A stretch of 64,000 nucleotides of DNA. Source: Anaerolineaceae bacterium UBA5211 (GTDB lineage Bacteria > Chloroflexota > Anaerolineae > Anaerolineales > Anaerolineaceae). The stretch covers positions 214 to 64,213 of the forward strand of contig DHVJ01000050.1 of NCBI GenBank assembly GCA_002412595.1. Direction: 5' to 3'. This document shows, piece after piece, positions 18,175-27,627 of this stretch. Each line of letters begins with the position of its first letter. Position 1 is the stretch's first letter. Below the pieces are notes generated by a model. It saw nothing but the letters and a program-made list of their open reading frames with translations, was not told the DNA's origin and made no database searches. The position numbers and the translations under genes are program-made.

Positions 18175-18203
18175 TTTTCACAAGATATCAAGGAGAGTAT
18201 AAT
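18175..18203 (+). promoter_or_regulatory. Possible promoter of secDF
   Basis: TTTTCA and a perfect TATAAT are spaced 17 nt apart, about 44 nt before the secD start. The -35 element matches only 4 of 6. Confidence 0.45.
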
Positions 18204-18246
18204 TCAGTCCTTGGCAGTTTATGTTTGAGAGAGGATTCTATTTCAT

Positions 18247-19689
18247 ATGAAAAATAAGACGTTACGAAACATTCTCATCATTGTTGTTGTCATCCTGGTA
18301 ATTCTGATTGATTTCCCAATTTTGAGCAATGTCAAGGAGAAGATATTCAAACGCGAAGTAACCGCAGAACTCGGCCTTGATTTGCGGGGCGGCATGCAGG
18401 TGGTCCTGCAAGCACCCGAAGGTTACCAAATTGATCAAGAAACCCTGCAAGTGGCTGCTTCAATTTTGGAGAATCGCGCCAACGCCCTGGGTGTTAGTGA
18501 AGTGGTTTTTCAAGTAGCCGGCGATAATTACATCGTTGGCGAATTTCCAGGTTTGGAAAACATTGACGAAGTCGTGGGTGTGATCAAACAGACAGGTATG
18601 CTCGAATTCGTAGATGTCGGTGACGATTATCTGGAACCCGGGACTGTTATTCAGACCGATTATACCGGCAGTGGTTCAACCGCCTCAACCGATACCGCAG
18701 CAACAGAAACAACCGCAGCTGCAACACCTGAGGTTGCTCCCACGGCTGAAAGTACAGATGCCGCTGCTACAGAAGCCGCCGCAGTGCCGACTTCCGATAA
18801 GATCTACCACACAGTTATTACTGGCGCTGATCTGGAGGATGTCTTTGTCTCAGCTCCCCAATCGCCAACCGATGGTTACGCGGTGTCCTTTACATTGAAA
18901 TCAGATGCTACTCAGGTATTTGCTGATTACACAACCAATAATATTGGTAAGGCGCTGGCAATTGTTCTGGATCACAAAGTGGTCTCCACCCCCGTGATCC
19001 GCCAAGCCATCACCTCAGGTGAAGGCGCGATCAGCGGTTCCGGTGAAAATGCCTACACCTATGATGAAGCCAACAATCTGCGCATCACCCTCTTTTATGG
19101 CACATTGCCGGTTTCATTGGAAATTGCGGAAAGTCGTGTGGTCGGCCCAACGCTTGGCCAGGATTCATTGAACAAAAGCCTTCTTGCTGCCGCAATTGGG
19201 TTCATAATCATCTCACTCTTTATGCTAATTTATTACCGCTTGCCTGGTTTTGTAGCAATAATTTCGATCACGATTTTCGGATTGATCACTTACGCCATTT
19301 ATTTGGTGATCCCCGTTACGCTCACTCTTCCGGGTATTGCCGGTTTCCTGTTGAGCGTGGGCAGCGCGCTTGACGCCAATATTCTTCAATTCGAACGGCT
19401 GAAGGAAGAATTGCGGCGCGGACGGAATTTGCAGCAGGCAGTCGATTTGGGTTGGAGCCGTGCCTGGCCTTCCATCCGCGACTCTAACCTGGCTACTTTG
19501 ATCACCAGCGCCATCCTTTTCTGGTTTGGTTCAACTTTTGGCGCAAGTATTGTGAAGGGCTTTGCGCTGACACTGGCTATCGGTGTGGTCATCAGCTTAT
19601 TTACAGCTTTGTTTGTCACCAGAACATTATTGAGTTCCACTATCGAACGGTTTAAAGATTCTGATAAAGCCAAATGGTTTGGAATTTAG
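18247..19689 (+). CDS. secD: Protein translocase subunit SecD
   Basis: 480 residues. There is one N-terminal transmembrane helix, then the LGLDLRGGMQVVLQ motif, the P1 periplasmic domain, and five C-terminal helices with the SVGSALDANI region. SecD/SecF use the proton gradient to help pull proteins through SecYEG. The P1 domain is interrupted near residues 140-185 by an Ala/Thr/Pro/Glu-rich low-complexity stretch (repeated TAATE-like units) not found in most SecD proteins. GAGAGGA precedes the ATG by about 8 nt. secF follows after 13 nt. Confidence 0.96.
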   Translation: MKNKTLRNILIIVVVILVILIDFPILSNVKEKIFKREVTAELGLDLRGGMQVVLQAPEGYQIDQETLQVAASILENRANALGVSEVVFQVAGDNYIVGEFPGLENIDEVVGVIKQTGMLEFVDVGDDYLEPGTVIQTDYTGSGSTASTDTAATETTAAATPEVAPTAESTDAAATEAAAVPTSDKIYHTVITGADLEDVFVSAPQSPTDGYAVSFTLKSDATQVFADYTTNNIGKALAIVLDHKVVSTPVIRQAITSGEGAISGSGENAYTYDEANNLRITLFYGTLPVSLEIAESRVVGPTLGQDSLNKSLLAAAIGFIIISLFMLIYYRLPGFVAIISITIFGLITYAIYLVIPVTLTLPGIAGFLLSVGSALDANILQFERLKEELRRGRNLQQAVDLGWSRAWPSIRDSNLATLITSAILFWFGSTFGASIVKGFALTLAIGVVISLFTALFVTRTLLSSTIERFKDSDKAKWFGI

Positions 19690-19702
19690 AAGGGTTTAGA
19701 AA

Positions 19703-20638
19703 ATGAAATTAAACATTCTTGGAAAAAGATACCTATTCTTCTTTATCTCGTTGGCGATGATCATTCCTGGATTGGTCATCATTGCCATTCATGGTCTGCC
19801 GCTTTCCATTGACTTTACCGGTGGGTCCATGCTGGAAGTTCAATTTGCGACCGAAAAAGCGCCTGCCATGAATGATGTTCTCGATCTCTATGCAAGCAAC
19901 GGCATCACGGATACGCAGGTTCAATTCAGCAACAGTGATGAGGGAGTTGTCGCAGTAATCAAATCTTCTTCCTTAACGCAAGAACAGCATTCAGCGATCA
20001 TATCCAGTCTGGAATCCGATTTTGATCCCAATTTGGTCGAATTGAAATTCGACACGGTTGGCCCCTCCATTAGTCAATCGGTTACACAAAGGGCGCTATT
20101 AGCGATTGCGATTTCCGCTCTGGCAGTCATCATTTACATCACATTTGCCTTCCGCGGGATTCAACATGCTTTCCGTTATGGTGTCTGCGCTATTATTGCC
20201 ATGGTGCATGATATTCTGATCGTCATCAGCCTTGGTGCGATCGGCAGCCAATTATTCGGCTGGCAGATGGATTCGCTATACCTGACAGCCTTATTGACCG
20301 TCATTGGGTTTTCTACACAAGACAAAATCGTCGTATTTGACCGCATCCGCGAAAATTCGCCTATCATGCGCCGCGTACCCTTTGAAAAAATCGTCAATCA
20401 TTCCATCGTGCAATCCTTACAGCGTTCCATCAACACCCAGTTGATGACCAGTGAATTTTTACTGCTGTCACTGGCGTTATTTGGTGGAACAACATTACGC
20501 GAAATGTGCATCATCCTGCTGGTTGGTTTGCTTAGCGGTACCTATTCTTCCATTTTCATTGCTTCTCCTATATTGGTTGTTTGGGAAAATAAGGAATGGA
20601 AAACTTGGTTCAAAAAAGCCAAAACTACGGAAGCGTAA
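19703..20638 (+). CDS. secF: Protein translocase subunit SecF
   Basis: 311 residues, typical length. It shows an N-terminal helix, the IDFTGGSMLEVQF motif, a short periplasmic domain, and helices with the family GFSTQDKIVVFDRIREN motif. It works as a pair with SecD encoded directly upstream. A strong terminator follows. Confidence 0.96.
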   Translation: MKLNILGKRYLFFFISLAMIIPGLVIIAIHGLPLSIDFTGGSMLEVQFATEKAPAMNDVLDLYASNGITDTQVQFSNSDEGVVAVIKSSSLTQEQHSAIISSLESDFDPNLVELKFDTVGPSISQSVTQRALLAIAISALAVIIYITFAFRGIQHAFRYGVCAIIAMVHDILIVISLGAIGSQLFGWQMDSLYLTALLTVIGFSTQDKIVVFDRIRENSPIMRRVPFEKIVNHSIVQSLQRSINTQLMTSEFLLLSLALFGGTTLREMCIILLVGLLSGTYSSIFIASPILVVWENKEWKTWFKKAKTTEA

Positions 20639-20653
20639 ATAGACAAAATACCG

Positions 20654-20694
20654 AAAGGGTTCTGATTTATAGTCTAATCAGAACCCTTTTTTTT
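20654..20694 (+). terminator. Rho-independent terminator after secF
   Basis: AAAGGGTTCTGATT pairs with AATCAGAACCCTTT (14 bp, 8-nt loop) and runs into eight T residues. Confidence 0.93.
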
Positions 20695-20737
20695 CATATA
20701 AACTTACTGTTAATGAAATAAATCAAGGAAGGTAAAA

Positions 20738-21766
20738 ATGCGCCGAGAAGTTGTATTAATAACAGGAGCAAATGGAGAAATTGGTCACGGCCTGATTACC
20801 CAGATCCATAAAGAAAATCGGGCCAGAGTGGTTGCGTTAGACTTAAAACCATTAGATGATTGCTTAATGCCATATTGTGAACGTTTCATCGTCGGCGATA
20901 TCCTCGATAAAATGCTGCTGGGCCGTTTGATTGCAGAATACGAAATTACTTCTATCTTTCATTTGGCGTCCATACTTTCCACCAAGGCAGAATACAACCC
21001 CGAGGCTGCCCATGAGATCAACGTGGAAGGTACCATCAATTTGCTGCGTCTGGGCGTGGAATTGTCTCAGTGGCAAGGGAAACCGGTCAAGTTCATCTAT
21101 CCCAGTTCAATCGCAGTTTACGGCCTTCCCAGCATCGAATCCAAACGTTCAGCCGGCAAGGTCAGGGAAAATCAATTTTGCAGCCCTAACACCATGTACG
21201 GCTGTAATAAAATTTATTGTGAACACCTTGGGCGTTATTATTCCAAACATTACCGCCAATTAGCGAAAGATCCGGTGAAAAACACGGTCGATTTCCGCTG
21301 CCTGCGCTTCCCCGGTCTGGTCAGTGCGGAGACCACTCCAACCGGCGGTACCAGCGATTTCGGCCCAGAAATGCTGCATTATGCGGCTCAGAATATCCCT
21401 TATGATTGTTTTGTGCGTGAGGATACGCGTATTCCATTCATGGCCATGCCGGATGCCATCAAAGCATTGTTGTTGCTGGAAGCGGCCCCGGTTGAGAATT
21501 TATCGCAAATAAGTTACAACGTCACCAGTTTTTCACCCTCTGCCAGCGAAATTGAACAGTATGTTCTCAAAGCCTTCCCGGATGCTCAAATCAATTACGC
21601 GGTTCATTCCCAACGCCAATCCATCGTCGATAGTTGGCCGGAAGATGTGGATGACAGCCCGGCGCGCAAAGATTGGAATTGGCTGCCTGATTACGATATG
21701 CGTAAAGCTTTTGATGAATACCTGATACCGGCTATCCGCAATCGATATTTACACGGTTCCTGTTAG
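20738..21766 (+). CDS. NAD-dependent epimerase/dehydratase-family protein, L-threonine 3-dehydrogenase-like
   Basis: 342 residues, an extended SDR enzyme. The NAD-binding motif GANGEIG is at residues 8-14 and the YxxxK catalytic pair is in MYGCNKIYCE. The later segments LRFPGLVS, PTGGTSDF and EDTRIPFMAMPDAIKA resemble the short-chain type of threonine 3-dehydrogenase, which oxidises threonine to 2-amino-3-oxobutyrate. A sugar-nucleotide epimerase role cannot be excluded, and no kbl partner gene is adjacent. AAGGAAGGT lies 4 nt before the ATG. Confidence 0.75.
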   Translation: MRREVVLITGANGEIGHGLITQIHKENRARVVALDLKPLDDCLMPYCERFIVGDILDKMLLGRLIAEYEITSIFHLASILSTKAEYNPEAAHEINVEGTINLLRLGVELSQWQGKPVKFIYPSSIAVYGLPSIESKRSAGKVRENQFCSPNTMYGCNKIYCEHLGRYYSKHYRQLAKDPVKNTVDFRCLRFPGLVSAETTPTGGTSDFGPEMLHYAAQNIPYDCFVREDTRIPFMAMPDAIKALLLLEAAPVENLSQISYNVTSFSPSASEIEQYVLKAFPDAQINYAVHSQRQSIVDSWPEDVDDSPARKDWNWLPDYDMRKAFDEYLIPAIRNRYLHGSC

Positions 21767-21776
21767 AAAACATAAT

Positions 21777-23138
21777 CTAAAAGGCAAAAGCAAATACCAG
21801 ATCATTAACATTGGTTCCTGTCGGGCCAATTTTAATCAGGCTATCCACCGCCTCCAGGTAATGGTAGGCGTCATTTCGTTCCAGATATTCATCTGCGTCC
21901 AAACCCTGCTCGATCCCTTTTGTGATTGTAAATCCATTGACGGCAGCACCCGCAGCGTCTGTCGGCCCATCCTCACCATCGGTCGCCAGCGATATGAACA
22001 GGCAATTTGGGCAACCCTTGAGTTCTTTGGCAGCGCTAAGAGAAGCCTCCTGGTTGCGCCCGCCCTTGCCCTCTCCTTTTACGGTAACCGTGGTCTCACC
22101 TCCCGCAATTAAAAGACCCGGCTTCCCGTCAGAATTCAGCTCCCCGGCCATAAGCAGCAATTCACCGGCCAATTTCTCACCCACCTCGCGCGCCTCACCG
22201 GTCAACTCGCTGGTTAATATTCTGGTGTTGAAACCGGTCTGTGCGGCTTTCTTTGCTGCAGCCTGGATAGACAATGTCAGGCTGCCCACGATATAAGTAT
22301 GCGCAGCTTGCATGCATTCATCGTCCGATTTTACGGTTTCGGGGATCTGGCCATTTTTCCCGGCTTTAATATAAAGCAATACATTTTCAGGAATGCTGCT
22401 CTCCAATTGATATTTGTGGATAATTAGCAGCACATCGGAATAGGTGCTGGCGTCGGGTACGGTTGGTCCAGATGCGATTGCATCCAGTGAATCTCCAATT
22501 ACATCCGAAAGCACCAGGGTGGTCAATTTGGCCGGCCATACATATTTGGCCAATCCCCCACCCTTGATCTTGTCCAGATGTTTGCGGACAGCGTTGACCT
22601 CGTTTATGGTCGCGCCAGAAAAGAGCAGCTGCCGGGTAACCTCTTGCATGTCTGCCAGGCTGACCGTTTCCACCGGCAATGTCATCAAGGATGACCCGCC
22701 GCCTGAAATCAGGCATATTACCAGATCCTTGGCTTTCATGCGATCCGTAAACGCCGTCATCTTTTGAGCACTTTCAAATGACCGCTCGCTTGGCACGGGA
22801 TGATCGCCAAAATGAACCTGTATTGAGTGTGGTAATTTATCTAATATTTGGCTATCCGCATGTTTGCCGATGATTACGCCACCAGCAAGATGATCGCCCA
22901 GAACGTTGCAAACCGCCTGAGTCATGGGCAGTACCGCTTTGCCTGTTCCCAGAACGTAGATATCACCAATTTCGTTCATTATATAGGTTTCATTACCAAT
23001 TTTCAAGTAGGAATCAGTGAGATTTATAAATTTTTGTGTACATCGGTAGGGATCGACAGCTTCCAACGCTGTTTCTATGATGTCATTGACCATTGCATAT
23101 TGAACGCATAATTTTGAAGAAATAAATTTCCTTGCCAT
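21777..23138 (-). CDS. Glycerate 2-kinase (MOFRL/GckA family)
   Basis: 453 residues, the usual family length. It shows the GGGSSLMTLP phosphate-binding loop, the NAVRKHLDKIKGGGLA motif, LVLSDVIGD, and the C-terminal MOFRL domain with ATDGEDGPTDAAGA. The enzyme makes 2-phosphoglycerate from D-glycerate with ATP, feeding the serine/glyoxylate carbon route into glycolysis. It is convergent with the SDR gene (10-nt gap). AAGGA lies 8 nt before the ATG. Confidence 0.9.
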   Translation of the reverse strand: MARKFISSKLCVQYAMVNDIIETALEAVDPYRCTQKFINLTDSYLKIGNETYIMNEIGDIYVLGTGKAVLPMTQAVCNVLGDHLAGGVIIGKHADSQILDKLPHSIQVHFGDHPVPSERSFESAQKMTAFTDRMKAKDLVICLISGGGSSLMTLPVETVSLADMQEVTRQLLFSGATINEVNAVRKHLDKIKGGGLAKYVWPAKLTTLVLSDVIGDSLDAIASGPTVPDASTYSDVLLIIHKYQLESSIPENVLLYIKAGKNGQIPETVKSDDECMQAAHTYIVGSLTLSIQAAAKKAAQTGFNTRILTSELTGEAREVGEKLAGELLLMAGELNSDGKPGLLIAGGETTVTVKGEGKGGRNQEASLSAAKELKGCPNCLFISLATDGEDGPTDAAGAAVNGFTITKGIEQGLDADEYLERNDAYHYLEAVDSLIKIGPTGTNVNDLVFAFAF

Positions 23139-23343
23139 GACATATTTCCTTATCTTAATGATTTGATGTCCAATTTTACAATATCCTCACAGATACTCGC
23201 AGCAAAACAGAGTAAAATAATGAATTGTGAGATGAGAAGGTAAAATACTTCTGTAAATAAATACCATTCTTTCATCCTAATGATAATGATGAGTTGTAAA
23301 CCTATCAAAACCTATCAAATTTTATATTTCAGGAGGTCCCGTT

Positions 23344-25455
23344 GTGGATATCGATAAATTAAACGGTTTATTCAAACCAAAATCTGTAGCTGTCATAGGC
23401 GCTTCTTCGACAGTCGGTAAAATTGGCCATACGGTTGTTCTCAATTTACAAGAGAGCAAATATGAAGGCGGGGTTTATCCAATCAACCCCAATGCAGATG
23501 AAATCTTAGGATTCAAATGCTACCCGAGCATTCTAGATGTCAAGAAACCTATCGATTTAGCCATCATCACTATTCCGGCGAAATTCGTTTCTGCTACAGT
23601 CGATGAATGCGGTAAAGCTGGTGTAAAAGGTCTAGCCATTATCACTTCCGGATTTGCCGAAGTCGGCCTAGTCGATCTTGAAAACGAAATTGTTGAAAAA
23701 GCACATAGCTACGGCATGCGCGTTTTAGGCCCCAATATTGTTGGTGTCCTTTCCAACTCAGACAAGTTCAATGGTTCTTTCGCGCCTTTCCTGCCTTTCA
23801 ATGGCAAAGGTTCTTTGGTTTCACAGAGTGGTGCTCTACTGATCGGCATTGATGCCGCCACATACATGCGCGGTATTGGTTTCGACAAGCTGATTTCCAT
23901 CGGCAATATGTCAGATGTAAACTTTGCCGATACCATTGAGTTCCTAGACAGTGATCCCAATACTTCCTGCATTTCCCTATATATTGAAGGCTTCAAGGAT
24001 GGCCGGCGTGTGATTGACGTTGGACGCAAAGCCAAGAAACCCATTGTGGCATTGAAATCTGGCGTCTCCGCGCATGGTGCCGCCGCAGCAGCTTCTCATA
24101 CCGGATCACTGGCAGGCGCAGCCAAAGTGTACAAATCCGCTTTCGCTCAGGCGGGCATCATTCAGGCTGAAGACCTCGATAATCTGTTTGATCGCACTCT
24201 GGCGCTCTCTCTCCAACCACCCTTGAAGGGAGACAATATCCTCATCCTCACCAATGGCGGCGGCGTGGGTGTGTTGGGTACAGATTCAGCTGAAAAATAC
24301 GGCATTCCGCTGAAATTCGCTCCCGAAGACGTGCAGGAGGAATTAAAGAAGCATATGCCTGAATTTGGTTCCGCCAAGAACCCCGTTGATTTAACCGGGA
24401 TGGCCGGAGACGAATGGTACTTTGACACAGTCAATTTCTCCTTCGCTCATAAATGGGTTGATGGTTTGGTAGTACTTTATTGCGAAACAGCCATGACCGA
24501 TCCCATGGGAATTGCCAAAGCCATCAAAGAGGCTGTTGAAAAAACCGGTATCAAAGATAAACCGGTCGCAGTCTCCTTCGTGGGCGGCGAACGCAGTGAA
24601 AAAGCCATGCATTGGTTGGTTGAGAACGGCATTCCCGCCTACCAGGCTCCCGATATCGCCTTGAACGCCATGGCTGCCCTGCGCGAATATGCAAATATCC
24701 GCGAATCAGCCAACGATGAACCCTTCACCTACGATAAGGCCGATAAGAAACGGGCGCTGGAAATCATCAACAAAGCCCGCAGCGAAAATCGCGAAGCATT
24801 AACCGAAATTGAAGCCAAGGAGATCTTCAGCGCGTATGGTATGCCCGTTACCAAAGTGAAACTGTCCACAAACGAAGAAGAAGCAGTTCAATTCGCTAAA
24901 GAAATAGGTTTCCCGTTAGTCATGAAGATCGTATCCCCTGATATTCTGCATAAATCGGACGCTGGCGGTGTGAAAGTTGACATCAAAGACGAAAAAGGCG
25001 TGCGGGAAGCATATAACGAAATCATGAAGAACGCCAAGGCCTACAAAGCGGATGCAGATATCCACGGTGTCGTCATCCAGGAAATGGCTCCCTGGGGAAC
25101 CGAAGTAATCCTCGGTTCAGTCAACGATCCCACCTTCGGGCCTACTTTAATGTTTGGGCTCGGCGGTATTTTTGTTGAGGTTATGAAAGATGTCACTTTC
25201 AGGGTGGCACCCTTCTCTAAGAACCAGGCTAAAAGCATGTTGACCGAGATTAAGTCTGCGCCAATTCTGGCAGGCGTGCGCGGCGAAAAAGCGCGCGACC
25301 GCGAAATGCTGGCAGACACAATTTGTCTGTATGCCAATATGATCGTGGATTTGAAAGATGAAATCAGTGAATCGGATGCGAATCCGGTCCTGGTTTATGA
25401 AGAAGGCTCCGGCTTGAAAGTTGCCGACGCCAGGATCATCCTGAAAAAGAAATAG
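23344..25455 (+). CDS. ADP-forming acetyl/acyl-CoA synthetase (fused alpha-beta)
   Basis: 703 residues. In order: CoA-binding domain (1-130), succinyl-CoA-synthetase-like domain with the phospho-His252 motif SHTGSLAGA, a second flavodoxin-like domain (300-460), and ATP-grasp domain (about 480-700). The enzyme turns acyl-CoA, ADP and phosphate into acid, CoA and ATP, and is a typical energy-conserving step of anaerobic peptide or sugar fermenters. The GTG start is set by AGGAGG 7 nt upstream. A terminator follows. Confidence 0.92.
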   Translation: MDIDKLNGLFKPKSVAVIGASSTVGKIGHTVVLNLQESKYEGGVYPINPNADEILGFKCYPSILDVKKPIDLAIITIPAKFVSATVDECGKAGVKGLAIITSGFAEVGLVDLENEIVEKAHSYGMRVLGPNIVGVLSNSDKFNGSFAPFLPFNGKGSLVSQSGALLIGIDAATYMRGIGFDKLISIGNMSDVNFADTIEFLDSDPNTSCISLYIEGFKDGRRVIDVGRKAKKPIVALKSGVSAHGAAAAASHTGSLAGAAKVYKSAFAQAGIIQAEDLDNLFDRTLALSLQPPLKGDNILILTNGGGVGVLGTDSAEKYGIPLKFAPEDVQEELKKHMPEFGSAKNPVDLTGMAGDEWYFDTVNFSFAHKWVDGLVVLYCETAMTDPMGIAKAIKEAVEKTGIKDKPVAVSFVGGERSEKAMHWLVENGIPAYQAPDIALNAMAALREYANIRESANDEPFTYDKADKKRALEIINKARSENREALTEIEAKEIFSAYGMPVTKVKLSTNEEEAVQFAKEIGFPLVMKIVSPDILHKSDAGGVKVDIKDEKGVREAYNEIMKNAKAYKADADIHGVVIQEMAPWGTEVILGSVNDPTFGPTLMFGLGGIFVEVMKDVTFRVAPFSKNQAKSMLTEIKSAPILAGVRGEKARDREMLADTICLYANMIVDLKDEISESDANPVLVYEEGSGLKVADARIILKKK

Positions 25456-25471
25456 CGTTCTTGCGTTTTAT

Positions 25472-25508
25472 AAAAAAAGCTGTGATACAAGAAATCACAG
25501 CTTTTTTT
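25472..25508. terminator. Bidirectional Rho-independent terminator
   Basis: AGCTGTGAT pairs with ATCACAGCT. It is flanked by A7 on the left and T7 on the right, between the convergent acyl-CoA synthetase and the hypothetical gene. Confidence 0.92.
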
Positions 25509-25512
25509 ATTA

Positions 25513-25926
25513 TTATTTTTGCGATTGGTAAAGCGCGTACGAGCCTTCCCAAAACGCACCCAGCTTTTTACGTGTAGGCTTCACACTGGCTAAGTGAGCA
25601 AATAAATCACCCAGGGCGCCCGGCCACCTATTCCAGCCCTTGCCTGTTTCTTCATCCATGATCTCTTGCTTGACCTTGGCAACCCATTCCCACTCCCTAC
25701 GGAATTTATCGGCTTTGGTCCAATACCCTCTTTTTTCCCAGGGGCCCAATGATTCTTCTACCGATTTTTCCACTTCGCTTAGCGTCAGGATTACAAAGGC
25801 AACAATGTCGTTTCGGTTGCTGCTAGTTAATTGCGGAGATTGGATATCCGGCATAAGATTGACCAACAGCTTCAATAATTTTGAGCGTCTATTCCCCGGC
25901 GTTTCTGAATGTACAATGTTACTCAT
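25513..25926 (-). CDS. Hypothetical protein, 137 aa
   Basis: I do not recognise the family. It is a soluble, mixed-charge, mostly helical protein rich in Trp (for example GPWEKRGYWTKADKFRREWEWV) with a conserved-looking GWNRWPGALGDLFAHL segment. No signal peptide, membrane segment or metal motif is seen. It stands alone between a bidirectional terminator and the tRNA-Leu promoter region. The reading frame is intact and ends cleanly at the terminator, which supports it being real. Confidence 0.65.
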   Translation of the reverse strand: MSNIVHSETPGNRRSKLLKLLVNLMPDIQSPQLTSSNRNDIVAFVILTLSEVEKSVEESLGPWEKRGYWTKADKFRREWEWVAKVKQEIMDEETGKGWNRWPGALGDLFAHLASVKPTRKKLGAFWEGSYALYQSQK

Positions 25927-25977
25927 GATGCTCCGTTATTTAAGTGATTAGAGACAACATTATAACGAAAACTTCAG

Positions 25978-26006
25978 TTGACGGTAGTATTTCAATAGCA
26001 TATAAT
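25978..26006 (+). promoter_or_regulatory. Promoter of tRNA-Leu (and probably tig)
   Basis: TTGACG and TATAAT are separated by 17 nt, with the tRNA beginning 11 nt after the -10 box. Confidence 0.87.
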
Positions 26007-26017
26007 TTTAGCGCTTT

Positions 26018-26099
26018 GGGGAAGTGCTGGAATTGGCAGACAGGCATGACTTAGGATCATGTGTCGCAAGGCGTGAGGGTTCAAGTCCCTCCTTCCCCA
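26018..26099 (+). tRNA. tRNA-Leu (anticodon TAG)
   Basis: Acceptor GGGGAAG pairs with CTTCCCC, with discriminator A. The anticodon stem CATGA/TCATG encloses loop CTTAGGA (anticodon TAG, reading CTA). A long variable arm (TGTCGCAAGGCGT) follows, as expected for a class II tRNA, and the T arm has GGTTCAAGTCC. The 3' CCA is not encoded. The tig gene begins 25 nt later without a terminator, so both probably share one transcript. Confidence 0.96.
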
Positions 26100-26123
26100 T
26101 AAATCTATTAAAGAGGTATTACT

Positions 26124-27569
26124 TTGAAGTTCGAAAAAAAGCTATTAGAAAATCATCAGGTTGAAATCACGGTTGAAGCTGATGAGGAGCAGTTCAAAAA
26201 AAGCAAGGGCAAAGCTGCTCGTGAAATATCCAAGGAGTCAAAGATTCCCGGCTTTCGTCCAGGTAAAGCTCCTTACGATGTGGTGCAGCGAATCTACGGG
26301 GAGGATTACATTGATGAGCGCGCAGTTGAACTGATCATCAACGAACTTTATCCTCAAATATTGGAAGAAGCGGATATCAAACCCTATGGTCCAGGGAAAT
26401 TAGAAGATATCATCGAAAAGAATCCGCCTAAATTCAAATTGTCCATCCCACTGGAACCAGTTGTTGAACTGGCAGACTATAAAACGCTCAAGATGCCCTA
26501 CAAACTGCCAAAAATATCCGAAAAGGACATTGAAGCAGTGTTGAAGAATCTGCAAACCAATTACGCTACCGCCGAAGAAGTTGATCGCGCGACAGAGAGC
26601 GGTGATTTGGTTTCAGCGGTCATCAATGCTGAATTGACCAAACCGGAAGAGGATCAGGACGCGCAAATCTTGAAAGATACCCCCCATCAGGTCATCTTGG
26701 GTGAAAATACCGAGGAAGAACAATTCCCCTTCAAAGGATTCTCGGATAAGCTCATTGGCATGCTTAAGGGAGAAGAAAAAGAATTCACGCATAAATACCC
26801 CAAGGATTCCGAATTTGAACATCTGCAGGGTAAAGACGTCAAATTCAAAGTGCGTTTGGAGAATGTCAAGAAATTAATCAAACCCGACTTGGATGATGAA
26901 TTCGCGAAGACTTTGGGACTTGAGGATTTAAAGACGGTCAAAGAATCTATCAAGCTTCAGCTCGAAACCGAAAAACGCAATGAATACGATAATGAGTACT
27001 ACGACAATTTGCTCGACAAATTGGTCAAAAAATCTGTTGTAAAATATCCTCCGCTGGCTTTGGAAGATGAAATAAATGACGTTTTGAGCAATTACGAGTC
27101 AAACCTGGCTAAGCAGAATTTGGATTTAGATACTTACCTGAAAATCAACACCCGTGAAAAAGAAGATTTCATCGAGAAGGACATCAAACCAGCTGCCAAA
27201 AAACGGCTGGAGCATGCCCTGGTTATGGATGAAGTCAGCCGTGTCGAGAAAATCGAATTAGATCAAGTTGAACTTCAACAGGAATACACCCGGTCATTCA
27301 TGCAGATGCAGTCCGCGCCGGATTTTCACAAACTTCAAAAGCAATTTACCACTCAGAAGTTGGCCAACGTCACAGTTATGCAGGCTGCCTCACGCTTGAT
27401 GAACCTGAAAACGCTGGAGAAGCTCAAAGCTTACGCAAGTGGTGAAGTTGAAGCTGAATCCAAGGAAGCTGCCGAACCCGTGTCTGAACCCGCCTTAGAA
27501 GCCGCTAAAACCGAAAAACCGGCTGTTGAGGAATCTGAAACCCAAAGAATAAATCAAATAAAATTTTGA
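26124..27569 (+). CDS. tig: Trigger factor (ribosome-associated chaperone / PPIase)
   Basis: 481 residues. The N-terminal ribosome-binding domain carries the signature IPGFRPGKAP. A middle FKBP-like domain (about 150-235) and a helical C-terminal chaperone domain follow, ending in an acidic/alanine tail. The TTG start is set by AGAGG 7 nt upstream. It binds near the ribosome exit tunnel and shields nascent chains. clpP follows after 58 nt, the classic tig-clpP order. Confidence 0.94.
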   Translation: MKFEKKLLENHQVEITVEADEEQFKKSKGKAAREISKESKIPGFRPGKAPYDVVQRIYGEDYIDERAVELIINELYPQILEEADIKPYGPGKLEDIIEKNPPKFKLSIPLEPVVELADYKTLKMPYKLPKISEKDIEAVLKNLQTNYATAEEVDRATESGDLVSAVINAELTKPEEDQDAQILKDTPHQVILGENTEEEQFPFKGFSDKLIGMLKGEEKEFTHKYPKDSEFEHLQGKDVKFKVRLENVKKLIKPDLDDEFAKTLGLEDLKTVKESIKLQLETEKRNEYDNEYYDNLLDKLVKKSVVKYPPLALEDEINDVLSNYESNLAKQNLDLDTYLKINTREKEDFIEKDIKPAAKKRLEHALVMDEVSRVEKIELDQVELQQEYTRSFMQMQSAPDFHKLQKQFTTQKLANVTVMQAASRLMNLKTLEKLKAYASGEVEAESKEAAEPVSEPALEAAKTEKPAVEESETQRINQIKF

Positions 27570-27627
27570 TATTATTTCTTACGGTTATACCTTATGATTG
27601 CTGCCTATAACAAATAAGGTGATAAAT

